Positions 1 to 12,851 of a stretch of 64,000 nucleotides of DNA are shown here, in pieces. How positions within the stretch are numbered: position 1 is the first letter of the stretch; each line of letters starts with the position of its first letter. The stretch covers positions 744,001 through 808,000 of the forward strand of contig NW_020289978.1 of the NCBI RefSeq assembly GCF_003144245.1, given 5' to 3'. The notes below the pieces were generated by a model, which did not search any database, was not told the DNA's origin, and saw only the letters and a program-made list of their open reading frames with translations. The DNA is from Jaminaea rosea. Taxonomy: Eukaryota > Basidiomycota > Exobasidiomycetes > Microstromatales. A program made the position numbers and the translations under genes.

Positions 1-171
1 GCTGAGGCCCAGCTGACGCTCGACCTTTGCCTTTGTACTCTTTGTAGGACGAGTAGCTGGGGCGAAGGATGCGCGGCTCAGTGCGAGGACGCCACCAATG
101 CCAAGGGCCAGGCCACCAGCAAAGGTGACGGCTGACGAGAGGATGTCTCGCTGGTTGACCACGGAAGCCAT
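1..171 (-). CDS. N-terminal part of an unrecognised membrane-anchored protein (runs off left edge)
   Basis: Reading the minus strand from the ATG at 171, 57 codons stay open to the window edge. The peptide starts MASVVNQRDILSSAVTF and then has a glycine/leucine/alanine-rich hydrophobic stretch (about residues 12-32), followed by a basic, Lys/Thr-rich segment. This looks like a single N-terminal membrane anchor or organelle-targeting segment. No family can be named from the visible part. It is divergent from LYS12, with about 435 bp between the two start codons. Confidence 0.5.
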   Translation of the reverse strand, partial: MASVVNQRDILSSAVTFAGGLALGIGGVLALSRASFAPATRPTKSTKAKVERQLGLS

Positions 172-606
172 GGTTCAGCGGCGAGAAAGGTGTCGATGAT
201 GGTGGAAGTGGTGAAGAGAAGAGCAACGGAACTCGCCCATGAACCCTTTGCTATCTCGATTTCTCATCCCATCTTGGCCCTCATCAGCGATGCAGCGCCG
301 ACGGCGTAATGTCGCCTGAAGCTCCCTCGGCCTTTCAGCCAATTCTTCGTGCCTGGCTCACCAAATGTCGCAATTTCGCCTCCCCGACGCCGGCTCTTGG
401 GGGTGAGTCCGGCCATCCACTCCCATCCGTCCGTCGAGCAGCCACGCGAGCGAGGGGCAGGGCAATGAGGGACGGAGATCGTGGAGAAAGGCTGGCGCGG
501 GCGGGCGGGAAGAACAGGATGATGGATGAGACGCAGCAAAGCGACAGAGGAATTAATTGAGTCGATCATCCAACCAACAGCTACCAGCTAGCGAAGTCGG
601 ACCACG
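172..606. promoter_or_regulatory. Divergent intergenic space between the left-edge gene and LYS12
   Basis: About 435 bp separate the two divergent start codons, so both promoters must lie here. The open frames in this stretch have no recognisable protein content. No clear TATA box or known operator was identified. Confidence 0.4.
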
Positions 607-1989
<1,383 letters not shown>

Positions 1990-2060
1990 CGCTGGTATCG
2001 AATGTCGTCACTGGTGGTCGCAATGCTATGCCATTGACTTGCACTGTCGCTCGCGCATGA

Positions 2061-2792
2061 CTAGACCGCTGTAGCCCCCGCCTCTCTAGCCTCCTTCTCC
2101 TGCTGCTGTCTCCTACTCTTGATCATCCGTCCAATGCCTGCGATCCTGTTGTCTCCCTTCCTCAAGTAGTATAGCTTCGCCCTCCTCACCCTCCTAATGC
2201 TACCCTGAGGCATATTCTTTGCACCCTTGCCTACATCTGCCCTTGCTACCACTCTCACATCCTTGAGCAGCGGCGAGTAAAGGTTAAAGCGCATCTCGAC
2301 TCCCAACTTCTGTACGAGGTTGCGGAGAACGAAGCTTGTCGAGGTGCCACGACGCCTGATGGCCATAAGGACGCCGGAGAATGTCGTCATTCCCGTCTTT
2401 GCGGGACTCGTCCAAGACTCGACGATCAATACTGAGCCGACTGGGATTTGCTCAGGGGAGCGACGATGGAAGAGGCGGGTGAGGCGATCTGCTGGGTCAA
2501 ATTGGGAGCGCAGTTGATGATGAAGGTAGTCCATGACGCCTGATTGGGTGGAGCGCGTCTTCGGTGCCGGAGTGAAGGGCGATGGGTCTATGGAAGGGAC
2601 ACGACTGTGTGAGGAGTATGGATAGGCAGGCGCCTTAGATGAAGATGCGACGGGTTCTGCTGAGTCGTCGTGTTCTTGCCTCAGGCAGCGAGACGTGCTG
2701 AAGCTGCGCAGTGCTGGCCTGGCTGGTTGAACCTCCAGCGCCATTGACCGCATGAGGGATGTCAATGAGCGAGATGAAGTGGCGCGAACCAT
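2061..2792 (-). CDS. IMG1: Mitochondrial large-subunit ribosomal protein bL19m
   Basis: A single exon of 243 codons. Residues of about 1-105 are basic and serine-rich and include a mitochondrial targeting-type start (MVRATSSRSL). The remainder matches bacterial L19: the motif PVGSVLIVESW, then FSGVLMAIRRRG, a FNLYSPLL segment and the basic C-terminal RRAKLYYLR. Its role is structural, in the mitochondrial 54S subunit. It is divergent from the NOT3/5 gene with about 290 bp between starts. Confidence 0.9.
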   Translation of the reverse strand: MVRATSSRSLTSLMRSMALEVQPARPALRSFSTSRCLRQEHDDSAEPVASSSKAPAYPYSSHSRVPSIDPSPFTPAPKTRSTQSGVMDYLHHQLRSQFDPADRLTRLFHRRSPEQIPVGSVLIVESWTSPAKTGMTTFSGVLMAIRRRGTSTSFVLRNLVQKLGVEMRFNLYSPLLKDVRVVARADVGKGAKNMPQGSIRRVRRAKLYYLRKGDNRIAGIGRMIKSRRQQQEKEAREAGATAV

Positions 2793-3081
2793 CTTAGCGC
2801 GAGGACGATGGTGGTGATGATGGTAATGCCAACGAAATATGAAGTGAAGCAGCTCTGCCCGCCCTCGAAGTCATCGACCTCGTCTTTCTCGCGGCTCCGT
2901 TCCGCCTCGTTGTCGCCTCCCGTCCCGATGCTCGTCCGCCTCGAGGCCGCTTTGGGTCTCTAGCCGCTTGGGCCACACCCACCACCGAGCGCGAGTCGCA
3001 TCCAATCCACGCTACCATTGCTACTCATCACTGCCATTGGACATCGCTACTACATCCCGTCGACGATAATATCACGGCATC

Positions 3082-5396
3082 ATGGCGGCGAGAAAGCTCG
3101 CAGGTGAGCGCGTGGACAGCAGCAAGGCAACAAATCCCGATCATACCTGAGATGCTCATTCCCCCTCGTTCCCCACACTCATTCGCTCGCAGCTGAGATC
3201 GACCGGACGCTCAAGAAGGTGGGCGAGGGAGTCGAGCAGTTCGAGTCGCTTTACGACAAGATGCAACAGTCGCAGAACCAGGCTCAGAAGGAGAAGATGG
3301 AGAGTGACTTGAAGACGCAGATCAAGAAGCTGCAGAGGTTGAGGGATCAAATCAAGACGTGGCAGCAGAGCAATGACATCAAGGACAAGAAGGCATTGAA
3401 TGACAGCAGAAGGTCTATTGAGATGGTGAGAAGCGCGCGAGTGCAAGAAAGGACAACGAATGCAAGACGACGATGCTGACTTCGCGTTCTTGGCCAGCAA
3501 ATGGAGCGCTTCAAGGCCACTGAGAAGGAGATGAAGACTAAAGCCTTCTCAAAGGAGGGCCTCATTGCCGCTGCCCGCCTCGACCCGGCAGAAAAGGCAA
3601 AAGCAGATATGGCCAACTGGCTGTCCACTCAAGTCGACGAGCTTAGCAGGCAGACCGAGGCGACCGAGGCAGAGATCGAGCAGATGCAGGCAGGAGCTGG
3701 CAAGAAGAAGAAGTCAGCAGCCGCGGGGGCGTCGGCTGAAAAGCAGGCCAGCCTCGAGCATCTCAATGAGAGGAGAGGGTGGCATGTCTCGAGGATTGAG
3801 ATCCTTCATCGCATGGTCGAAAATGGTCAAGTGGAGCCAGAGAGAGTCGAGGATATAAAGGAAGACATCTCCTACTTTGTCGAGTCCAATGCGGAGGAGG
3901 AGTTCGAGGAAGACGAAGGCATCTACGATGACTTTGACCTCGATGAGCAGGAGGAGATGTACGGCATCAAGAACGAGGACGATCTCGTCTCCAGCCACGA
4001 TGGAGACGAGCCGCCGACGCCGGTTCTGTCGTCCAAGCCGTCCGCGCCAGCAGCTGTCCCGACTGGCCCAGCCAGTCAGAGCACGCCATCCAAAAGGCGA
4101 GAGAGCGAGAGCAAGGAGGATGCAGCAACGGGAAGCAGCAGCACGAGGAAGGCCAGCGGAGCGCACGCTGCCTCTGCATCATCGGCGACCCCATCAGCGT
4201 CTCGCAAGGCGTCCGACCCGTCAACGCGGCCGTCACCCTCAGACCCAAAGCCTCCTCCGGTCCCACCTGCCAACTTCGCAGCAGCAAAGCAACAGCCGAC
4301 CTTGTCGCCGACGCAGATGGTCACGTCACCGCCAAAGTCAGCCGCACCGCCGCCGATTCGATACGCTGCTGCTGCTGCTGCTGCAGTAGGGTCCAGCAAC
4401 GCTCCACCGGCTGCTCCGTCACCTACAGCGACGACCAACGAACCGCTGCCGCCAGTCAGCTCAGCGCCCGACTCTTCAGCGCCATCATCAGAGCCAGCCG
4501 TACCAACAGCGCCAGCAGCAGCAGCGAATGCCGCTCCATCGCCGCCCAACGGAGAAGCCGCTGCCGCCTCATCCTCCGCAGCTCCTGGAGCAGGCGCGCC
4601 ACCAGCTCCGCCCGGGCTTGTACGAACGCAAAGCCCAGCAGTCAATGGAAGTGGCGGCAAGCCGAGCCCAAGCCTCACGCACTCGAGCTTGCGACAGGAG
4701 AGCACAACCGCTGCCTCGACGGCAGATATCGACGGTCTCCCCTCGACGTCGTCGTCTTCCCCGCAAGCAGCCTTCCAACCCGCTTCCCTCTCCGGCGCTT
4801 CGGGCGCAGCCAACGCCGTCCAGCCCACGGGCGGCTCATCGGCAGCGACGGCTTCTGCAACAACGCCGACCAAGGCCACAGCAGAGAATCGTGTCCCGTC
4901 TTCCTTGGCGGATCTGGTGACCAGCTTCGAGTCAGCGAAGCAGCGCTCTCTCACGCGGGCCAATGAAGACAACATGGCTTCCCTTCACCAGTCTCTGGAG
5001 TCATCCTTCCTGACCGTGCCAGAGCCACTGGACAGTGAGAAGCCCAAGTACTATATCCCGCGCAACCCCTACCCCACACCTGCCTACTACCCGCAGACCC
5101 CGGCGAGCATCTTCGACAATCCCTCGCTCTACTCCAAGTTCGATGAGGACACCCTCTTCTTCATCTTCTACTACCAGCAGGGTACCTATCACCAGTATCT
5201 TGCTGCTCGTGAGCTGAAGAAGCAGAGCTGGCGCTTCCATAAGCAATTCTTGACTTGGTTTAGGAGGCATTCAGAGCCGCAGGCGATTACCGATGAGTTT
5301 GAGCAGGGGGTGTACGTCTACTTTGACTGGGAGGGTAGCTGGGCGCAGAGGAAGAAGAGCGATTTCAGGTTTGAGTATAGGTGGTTGGAGGATTGA
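3082..5396 (+). CDS. NOT5: CCR4-NOT complex subunit NOT3/NOT5
   Basis: Scaffold subunit of the CCR4-NOT deadenylase, which couples codon-dependent translation status to mRNA decay. Proposed exons are 3082..3103, 3193..3425 and 3498..5396, for 717 residues. The first exon is only 22 nt and was chosen because [16 protein letters not shown] matches the family start. Residues 1-230 are a Not3/5 N-terminal coiled coil, with KRDQ-type LRDQIKTW and [15 protein letters not shown] long Ser/Pro/Ala-rich linker follows, with an alanine run coded by a CTG/GCT repeat near 4367. The C-terminus is the NOT box (NOT2/3/5 domain): [11 protein letters not shown] through [19 protein letters not shown] to FEYRWLED. 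The linker is disordered and typical of fungi. Confidence 0.93.
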
Positions 5397-5614
5397 GCGC
5401 AGCGTAGCGCGAGAGGCTGCAGTGCTGACTCGATTCGAGGGAAGGGGCCTGGGCGTAGGCTGGCGGCGGGCGTCACAACTTAGGGCAAGGCGGTGATGAT
5501 TCTACCTGTCCTCCTCCTTCGCAACTTCTTGTCTCATCTTGTACTGGTATCAATGATTCCTCCGCCACCAAGACTTCTCTTTACATCTACTTGCAAACTC
5601 CCTTCGCTGTGCGT

Positions 5615-6738
5615 CTAGACAGGCGTCGCCTTCCTCGATTCAGTCCCACTCTCAAAGCTATTCAGCCGCCAAAGCGCGATCACCAGCGGTACCAGCTCTG
5701 GCGTTCGACTTGGGACAGCGATCTCTTGCAGTCCATCGTCGGCTTTCGTCGCCTGCTCGACACGATGGTGAAACGGCGCTAGAAGGCTGAGAATGACATC
5801 GCGCACATGCTTCCTTTGAGCGTCGTCGGGAAAAAGGAGCGGAAGGCTGTACCTCGGAGGAGAGTGAAGGCTTGTTGAAGAGCCAGCTGCTGAAGGGCTT
5901 CCCGTGATCTCCTTAGTGTCGTCTGAGGCTGGCGAGGCAGGCGAGAGGAGCTCAATGTGGCAAGCGGCTGTATGCTTGCGACGAAAATAGGCCGCTGAGT
6001 CCTCGGCCTCATCATCGACGCGCTTCCTCTTGTCGGCCCTGTGTAGCAGCTCAAGCTCCTGCTCCACCCTCTTCCTCAACTGGTGCGCAACCATATCGCT
6101 CAGCCTTGGCGGTATCTTGGCCGAGCTAGAGAGCCGCTTCAATAGGCCGGCTGCGGAGAGGAAGGGAAGGGAACAGAGTCAGTGAAAGCTCCACGACCAC
6201 ATTGTGCTATCGATTCGGTCTCTGCATGCTCACCCTTCTGCGAGTAGGAAGAGATGGCCTCTACGCAGAGTCGCGACGTGCATAGGGAGACGGCGCGACC
6301 ATGCTTTGGCTTGTGGAACTTGGGATGAAGTATGCCATCTGGCACAAAGAACTCCTCGAGCTGTTGCAAATCAGGCGAAAGGGGTGCTGAAGAGGACGCC
6401 TGCTGACCGGACTCGTCCTCGTCAGATCGATGTGACTGGGCTGCGGTGGAGGACCCCGCTTGATCAGCAGGGAAGAAAGCCGTCTTGAGCTGTATCATCA
6501 TCGCTTTGGGCATTGCCTTTCTTGTGACTAAGCATCGCCGCAAAGGTGATGAGAGGAGTCGTACCCAAGGAGAGGAGACGAGTGCCTCATTGTGGTTGGC
6601 GAGGGAGGCGCGCACACGATCTTCGCGAGTCGTAGTTGATAGCAGCCGCCTTGTCCATGTACTACCGGTGACACAACTCGTGGGTACTGTCATGGAAGAC
6701 CATGACGATAGATGACGCCTGGGCGCTGCCCATGCCAT
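5615..6738 (-). CDS. Uncharacterised protein, two exons, start uncertain
   Basis: No family recognised. A clear intron (about 6139..6232; GTGAGC donor, CTGAC branch-like site, CAG acceptor) joins two minus-strand frames, so SSYSQK continues into AGLLKRLSSSAKIPP. The second exon has a charged helical segment (LRKRVEQELELLHRADKRKR), a serine-rich middle and a helical C-terminus. The first exon stays open up to an ATG at 6738, but another in-frame ATG at 6513 is a plausible start, and an unseen upstream intron is possible. It is divergent from HBS1 (about 190 bp) and convergent with NOT3/5. The open frames and splice signals are seen; function is unknown. Confidence 0.55.
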
Positions 6739-6931
6739 TCAAAGATTGTCGCAGCTGAGAGGTTGAAAATAATGATGGGAGGAAAGGATGCAACGAAATG
6801 GGCTTCGCTTCCTCGTCGACTTTCTTCAACTCGTCTCGCCGTCAAGCCAGTCCGCCGTCTCCACTTGCACTCGCGATTCCTCGTTTCCTTCCTTCTTTTC
6901 CAACCATTACAAACACCGCAAAACCACCAGC

Positions 6932-9900
6932 ATGTCACGCCATCGAGCAGTTCGCAATCTTGATCTCGATGAAGAGCTAGCAGACGATGTTGGATACGAT
7001 AGTGACCCGTATGGTGAGTTTGCCTGCCTCTCCCTTTCTCCTCGGTGACTGTATGCTAATAAAGCTTCCTTGCCCACGCTGACAGAGGACATCGAGGACT
7101 CGGATCGTCAACAGCTGGATTCGGCCTACGCTACAGTTCTCGACGTCCTCGGCCCGCCGGAGAGTAGTCAGAATCCCTTCTCACAGCGAGAGATCAAAGA
7201 CGCACTATGGGACGCCTACTTCGATGTCGAGGCCGTACTGGATATGCTGACTAAAGAGGCGGAGAAGAGGAACAGAAAGAAACAAGGTGAGTGGCCATCG
7301 TCTGTCCGTAAGCGCTCTTGTGCCGCAATGATGCGCTTTGCCTTGCCACCTCTGCTACGAGATAGAGGCGCAGCTTCTATCCTCCGTCTCAGCATCTCGG
7401 CCAGCCGGAGGAGCAAGAAGGGCAGCAGCTGACGACCTCGGCGCTGCCTCTTTTGTCTCCTCTCGCGACACCAGACTCGTCATCATGCTCCTCTTTTGCA
7501 TCGAACATTGGCACAGACCTTTCGCAGCTGTCCATATCCTCTCCGCCTCCGCTGCCACTCCGAGGGCGAGGCGCACGCTACGGACGAGGCGTAGCTGGAC
7601 TCACAGAACGCGGCAGGGGTGGTCGAGGTGGTGGAGGGAGAGCAGGGCTTGCCAAGCGCAATCTTGCCGCACTTGCTCCTGGAGGACTGCCGGGCGTCGA
7701 CGTGAACGAGTCACGAGGCTTCGGCCCGCAGCCAGGAGACGTGGGCACCCGGTCGCCGGCGAATGCAGCGGGTATGAGCAAGCTGGCAATGATGGCTGCC
7801 CAGCGTAAGGCAGGAGGCGCAGGAGCTTCGCAATCACAGGCGCCAGCTCCCGATCGCGCTGGACCCCTGAGTCCGAGCAAGCGGCCGTCAGAGACATCGG
7901 CCTCTCCGTCTGGTCAGTCTGTACCAGCTACCATGGCTGCTCGTCCGAGCAAGCTGATGGCACTGGCGCAGGGCAGACAGAACGCGACGCCGACAAGACC
8001 ACCAGCTGCTGAGCCTACGCCGAGTCAGCCAGCGGAAGCCATAAAGCCGCTATCGAAGCTACAGCAGCGAGCATTGGCAGCCAAACAGGAGAGGGAGCAA
8101 AGGGAGAGAGACGCTGCCGCTCAGAGTGAAGCTTCGGCGTCAGCACTGAGCGACAGCAATGGAGACGAGGCGATGGCGGATGGGACGGTTGCAACGCAAG
8201 CCGCTTCAGAGCCGGAAGCTCTGCTGCCTACTGGCGTGCCAGCATCGGCCGTCTTTCCCTCCCGCTCGTCTCACGTCGAGCATTCGTCCGCGGTAGGAAA
8301 GATGCTGGCGGGCAGCCGCTCAATGCCAGGCAAGGCGCCGCCTGCTCTCCCTCTTGGCTTATTCAAGCCACAGGCAGGCGAAGAAGACCCGTTTGCGAAA
8401 CCGAGTCCAGACGATGTGGTCCTCGGTGCCCGCTCGAAGACCAAGCTGGGAGGCGCATGAGCTGACAGCATATACCATTGGACGCGGCCATCTCACAGCT
8501 TCTGCGGCCAAAAAGTCTGGCGCTTCAACGCCGCAACCATCTGCAGCAGCGAGCAAGGCAGGGAAGAATGCCATCATCTCGTCCTCCAAACCCGCGACAC
8601 CACGCGACGAGAAGCCGGCTCCCAACCTTGAAGTCTCCAAGCTCCGTCAAGAAGTTGACACCATGAGCATCACTGGAGCATCATCCGCCTCAGCCTCGAC
8701 AACGAACACCCGCCCCACCACACCTGCCCTGCCAGTACCAAAGCCCGCCAGCCACGACAAGATTCTCACAGAATGGCGAGAACGCCAGTCGGGGCAAAGC
8801 GCAAAGAAAGAGATCAGCGTAGTCGTCGTGGGGCACGTAGATGCGGGCAAGTCGACTCTTATGGGCCGAGTGCTGCACGAGGCTGGCACGTTGAGCGACC
8901 GCGAGCACATGAGCAATGAGCGGGCGAGCCAAAAGTTGGGAAAGGGCAGCTTCGCTTACGCCTGGGCTCTGGATGCAAGTGAAGAAGAGCGATCCCGCGG
9001 CGTGACCATCTCGACAGCGCACGCGCATTTCTCCCTTCCACACCGGAGTTACACGGTCCTAGACGCTCCAGGACATCGAGACTTTGTGCCCTCAATGATC
9101 ACGGGTGCCGCTCAGGCTGATGTGGCGCTTCTTGTCATCGACGCGACGAAGGGTGCTTTTGAAGCGGGATTCGGGGCTCGGGGACAGACGAGGGAGCACG
9201 CGGTACTTATTCGCGCCTTGGGTGTGAGGGAGGTGGTCGTAGTCATCAACAAGCTCGACACGTGCGAGTACGCGCAGGAGAGATATGATGAGGTGTTGGA
9301 GCAGCTCAAGCCCTTCTTGGCTTCCACGGGATTCGAGGCTTCACGACTCAGCTGCGTACCCCTCGGCGCTGCGGAAGGGGAGAACGTCTCGAAGCGCTCC
9401 TCAGGCTCGCCGCTGGCAACTTGGTACGAAGGCCCGACCCTCTTCGACATCCTGGACTCTCTCGACCCACCAACACGCGATGTAGACGCGCCCCTTCGCA
9501 TGCCTCTCACAAACGTCTTCCGCGGCCAAACGGCCGTTGCCTCGGGGGTAGCAGCGGCAGGGCGACTGGTATGTGGCCTGGTTGCTGCAGGGGACCGGGT
9601 GCGGGTCGTGCCCGGTGAGGAAGAGGCGACGGTACGCGCTATTGAGCAGGACGGCGAGTCGGTCCCTTGGGCCGTAGCGGGGAGCAGCGTGACGGTCTAT
9701 CTGCAGGGCATAGAGGAGATTCATGTCGCTGTAGGATCGGTGCTATGCCCCATTGGGCAGACCGTCCAGCTGAGCACCAACTTGCTCGTTCAGCTGCTCG
9801 TCTTTGAGCCCACCTACCCTATCCTCGCAGGCTCGGTAGCGTCTCTGCATCACCACTCGCTCGACGTGCCCTGTACAGTCACCGAGCTGGTGGCGACGGT

Positions 9901-10090
9901 GGGTGAGGGCGACGCGAAGAAGAAAGCAAGGAAGCCTCGAGTCTTGGGCAAAGGTGCAGCTGCGCTTGTCAAGATTCAGGTGCAGAGCCCCGGTCTGCCT
10001 GTTGAGACACAGAGGAAGGACTTGGCGAGGGTGTTGCTTAGGATGCAGGGGGAGACGGTTGCTGCGGGGATTGTTACAGAGGTGGCATGA
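6932..10090 (+). CDS. HBS1: HBS1-like translational GTPase (ribosome rescue)
   Basis: Partner of Dom34/Pelota in no-go and non-stop decay, recycling stalled ribosomes. Exon 1 is 6932..7013 and exon 2 is 7086..7286; together they give the HBS1 N-terminal domain (NLDLDEELADDVGYDSDPY, then SQREIKDALWDAYFDVE). A third exon must begin in the 7418/7421 area to stay in frame with the long Ser/Pro/RGG-rich linker. The donor at 7287 is strong but the acceptor is weak. A further junction near 8426..8498 is needed to reach the GTPase frame. The GTPase half has G1 GHVDAGKS, G3 DAPGHRD and G4 NKLD, then beta-barrel domains II and III as in eRF3/EF1A. With these splices the protein is about 960 residues. 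It converges with riboflavin kinase. Confidence 0.88.
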
Positions 10091-10182
10091 TGGCGGGATG
10101 CGTTGCCAAAGGGTAGTGCAGGAAGACTGCTCGAATGCTATTGTATTGAGTGGCACATGTCTGTCTGTCTTCTAGTTCGCGA

Positions 10183-11087
10183 TCACAGCTTTGTGGTGGC
10201 CGTGAAGAAAGAATCCGAGGCAAAGCTAGAGTAGGTGGCCCGTTCGAGAGATCGATTGGCAACCTGCTTGTCCGTCTCGATGTCGTTCTTGAGGGCCTCT
10301 GACAGCACACACGAGGCGCTTGTAGTCAGCAAAGTAGTCTGAGGAAGCCAAGCGATGGCCGCCGCACTCACCTACGTCAACATAGTTGTACTCTGGCCGA
10401 ATGTAGCCCAGAACAATGACTTGGATCTGCAGGCCGTAGAAGTCGCGCTTGAAGGGGTGCATGATGTGGACCTCCTTAAATGCCACAATGATAATATGAG
10501 ATTAGCTTCTGCTCACCAGGGCAAGGCAAGAGTCTCGCTCTACGTACCGCTGTCTTCGTCTTGTTAGCATAGAAGGGGTTCCAACCCAAGCTCATGACCA
10601 TGGGGTGGACGCGCGTATCGATGGGCGACAGCGACGGCTGCTCTGCTGCGCTCTGATTCGTTTTCTGCTCCTCATCAGTCTTGATATCAGCCTTGGTATC
10701 AGCCTCACTCTTCTCTCTATCTTCAAATTCGTGTCCTCTTCCTCCCTCCTCCTCGCTCAGCAATCGCGCCCAACCGAAGTAAATGCCTGTAGGGGCTTCT
10801 GCCAAGCTCGTAGACCTCCCGCTGCCTTTGTGCTCATCGACAGCCGGCTGGAGTAGCTTTGAGGGGAGATTGGCCGTGGGGCATCCCAGATCTTTGCCTC
10901 CACGCCCAAAGCCCCGCTGAACCGTCCCGGCAAGGTAGATGGGAAAGGGCGGCGTGGGGCCACTGTCCTCGCCGACGATGGAGGGACGCGTGGCTCGGTC
11001 TGATGGGGCTTGCAAGGAAGCCGGAGGCTGTGTCTGATGTGCTGATGATGTCGAGGCTGAAGCAGAGGAGGAGGGTGGGGAGGTCAT
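10183..11087 (-). CDS. FMN1: Riboflavin kinase (FMN synthesis)
   Basis: Phosphorylates riboflavin to FMN. On the minus strand exon 1 is 11087..10548, exon 2 is 10474..10372 and exon 3 is 10298..10183, giving 252 residues. Splicing rebuilds the flavokinase core in order: GFGRGGKDLGCPTANLPS (ATP loop with the PTAN motif), PTGIYFGWA, MSLGWNPFY, EVHIMHPFKRDFYG and YIRPEYNYV. The C-terminus is a helical DIETDKQVANRSLE segment. An acidic insert sits after PTGIYFGWA, longer than in the yeast enzyme. It is divergent from BET4 with about 140 bp between starts. Confidence 0.92.
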
Positions 11088-11229
11088 TGCTGATTGGAGA
11101 TGCTGAGCGTGGTGATGGCGTGAAAGAAGGAAGTTGCGACGCTCGAGCCACGCTCATTTCTCGCGCCCAAGACGGACGGACAGAGCTCAGCGCAGCGCGG
11201 CTTCCATTCTCCCTTCCTTCAATCCAGCC

Positions 11230-12659
11230 ATGCACGGCGTCAAGAGATCACTCGCCCCTCCTTCTGCCTCGGCGAGGGAAGCACGCAAAAAGAAGGAAGC
11301 GGCCAAACTCGACGAGTACTTGGTGGTAGAGAAGGCCTTCTTTGATGCGGTGAGTACGCGGGGGAAAGGGGAAGGAAGAATGTCGTAAGTCGCCATCAGG
11401 ACGCTAAGCAGACTGTATGCACCTGCCTCTATGCTCAGAAACAACAAGGAGCTCTCGATGAATCAGCTCTCGACGCCACCACGAATCTACTGGCCGCCAA
11501 TCCCGAGCATTACACGGCATGGAACTATCGTCGCTCTGTCCTCTCGAACCTCTTCGCTGTAGGACTATCCGAGACCAGCAAAGCAACCCAACCAGTGCCC
11601 GACTTTTTTGCCGCAGCCAGAGAGCCGCAGGCTTCGTCATCTTCAGCAGAATCATCGTCTTCACCGGGTCTGCTCAAGCGGAGATTACTGGAGGAGGACC
11701 TCGCCCTCACGCAGGAAGCTCTCCGGATTCATCCAAAGGTATACTGGATCTGGAACCACAGGAAGTGGTGCTTGATTGAGATGCCGAACGAGGCCAGTAG
11801 CGACGAGAAGAATGAGGGGCTTGAGGCCCAGGCGAAGCTGAGGGCGGCCAAGTGGCAGAGAGAGATGGGTCTGGTCAATAAGATGTTGGAGCTCGATCCG
11901 AGGAATTGTGAGTGGACCCAGTACAGTCAGAGAAGAGACAACAGACGCTGACTCTCTGCTATCTTCGAAGTCCACGGCTGGGATTATCGTCGATATCTCC
12001 TCACGCAAATCGCCCTCGCATCCGTCCACGCCTACGCTTCTTCCCCCTCCTCCTCTCAATCCCTTCCCTCATGGCCCTTCACCCTCACTCATCCCTCCAC
12101 CCCCACCGCAATCCAGACGCACCACCTCCAGCTTGCCCGTGCAGAGCTCACCTACACGCTCCGCAAGATCGAAGCAAACTTTAGCAACTTCAGCGCATGG
12201 CACCAGAGAAGTTTGGTGCTACCGCAGGTGTGGGGTTGCGAGACTGCAGAGACGAAGAGCGGCGATAGGTGGAAGAAGCTGGACGAGGAATTCGACCTCG
12301 TCCGCCAAGCAATGTACACCGATCCGGACGACTCGAGTGTCTGGCTGTACCATGCGTGGCTTGTTGATCAACTCGATCACAGCGAAGCTTCCTCTCCTGA
12401 AGAGCAAAGGGATCGACAGGCCAAATCTCTGCAGCGTGAGATGGATAGCATCTCTGAGCTGCTCGAGGTAGAGCCAGAGAGCAAATGGTGCTTGGAGGCG
12501 TTGATCAGGTACCAGGGCTTGATGAACGAGCTTCAGATTGAAGGGGGAGGGGAGGGGAGGGACAGGCGGGAGATGTTGAGACGGCTGATTGAGGTCGATC
12601 CGGATAGAAGGGGAAGGTGGGCAAGTTTGCTGGAGAAGGAGCAGGACAAGACTTCATAG
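11230..12659 (+). CDS. BET4: Rab geranylgeranyltransferase alpha subunit
   Basis: Prenylates Rab GTPases together with the BET2 beta subunit and the Rab escort protein. Exons are 11230..11349, 11439..11907 and 11971..12659, for 425 residues. It starts MHGVKR, close to the family start. Several PPTA repeats follow, each with a Trp-x-x-Arg core: YTAWNYRRSVL, YWIWNHRKWCL, FHGWDYRRYLL, FSAWHQRSLVL and SVWLYHAWLV. The 63-nt second intron is required to restore the third repeat. Insertions between repeats are Ser/Ala-rich. Confidence 0.92.
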
Positions 12660-12851
12660 TAGACGACCGGCGAGGTGGAAGAAGTGATTATGGAACGTAA
12701 TGCATTGCGGAAGATACGAGTGCAAAGACTGGGGTAAAAAATAGCGTGCGACGAATGGTCTCGAAAGAGCTTGTATGATCGAGAGCGTGGTGACGAAGAA
12801 GGTATAATGAAAATTGAGCTGGAGGGCGGATCGAGGTAACGGGCTCTTAGT

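Noticed and set aside
2794-3018. Small minus-strand frame upstream of the bL19 gene
   Set aside because: It lies in the divergent promoter space and has no protein character.
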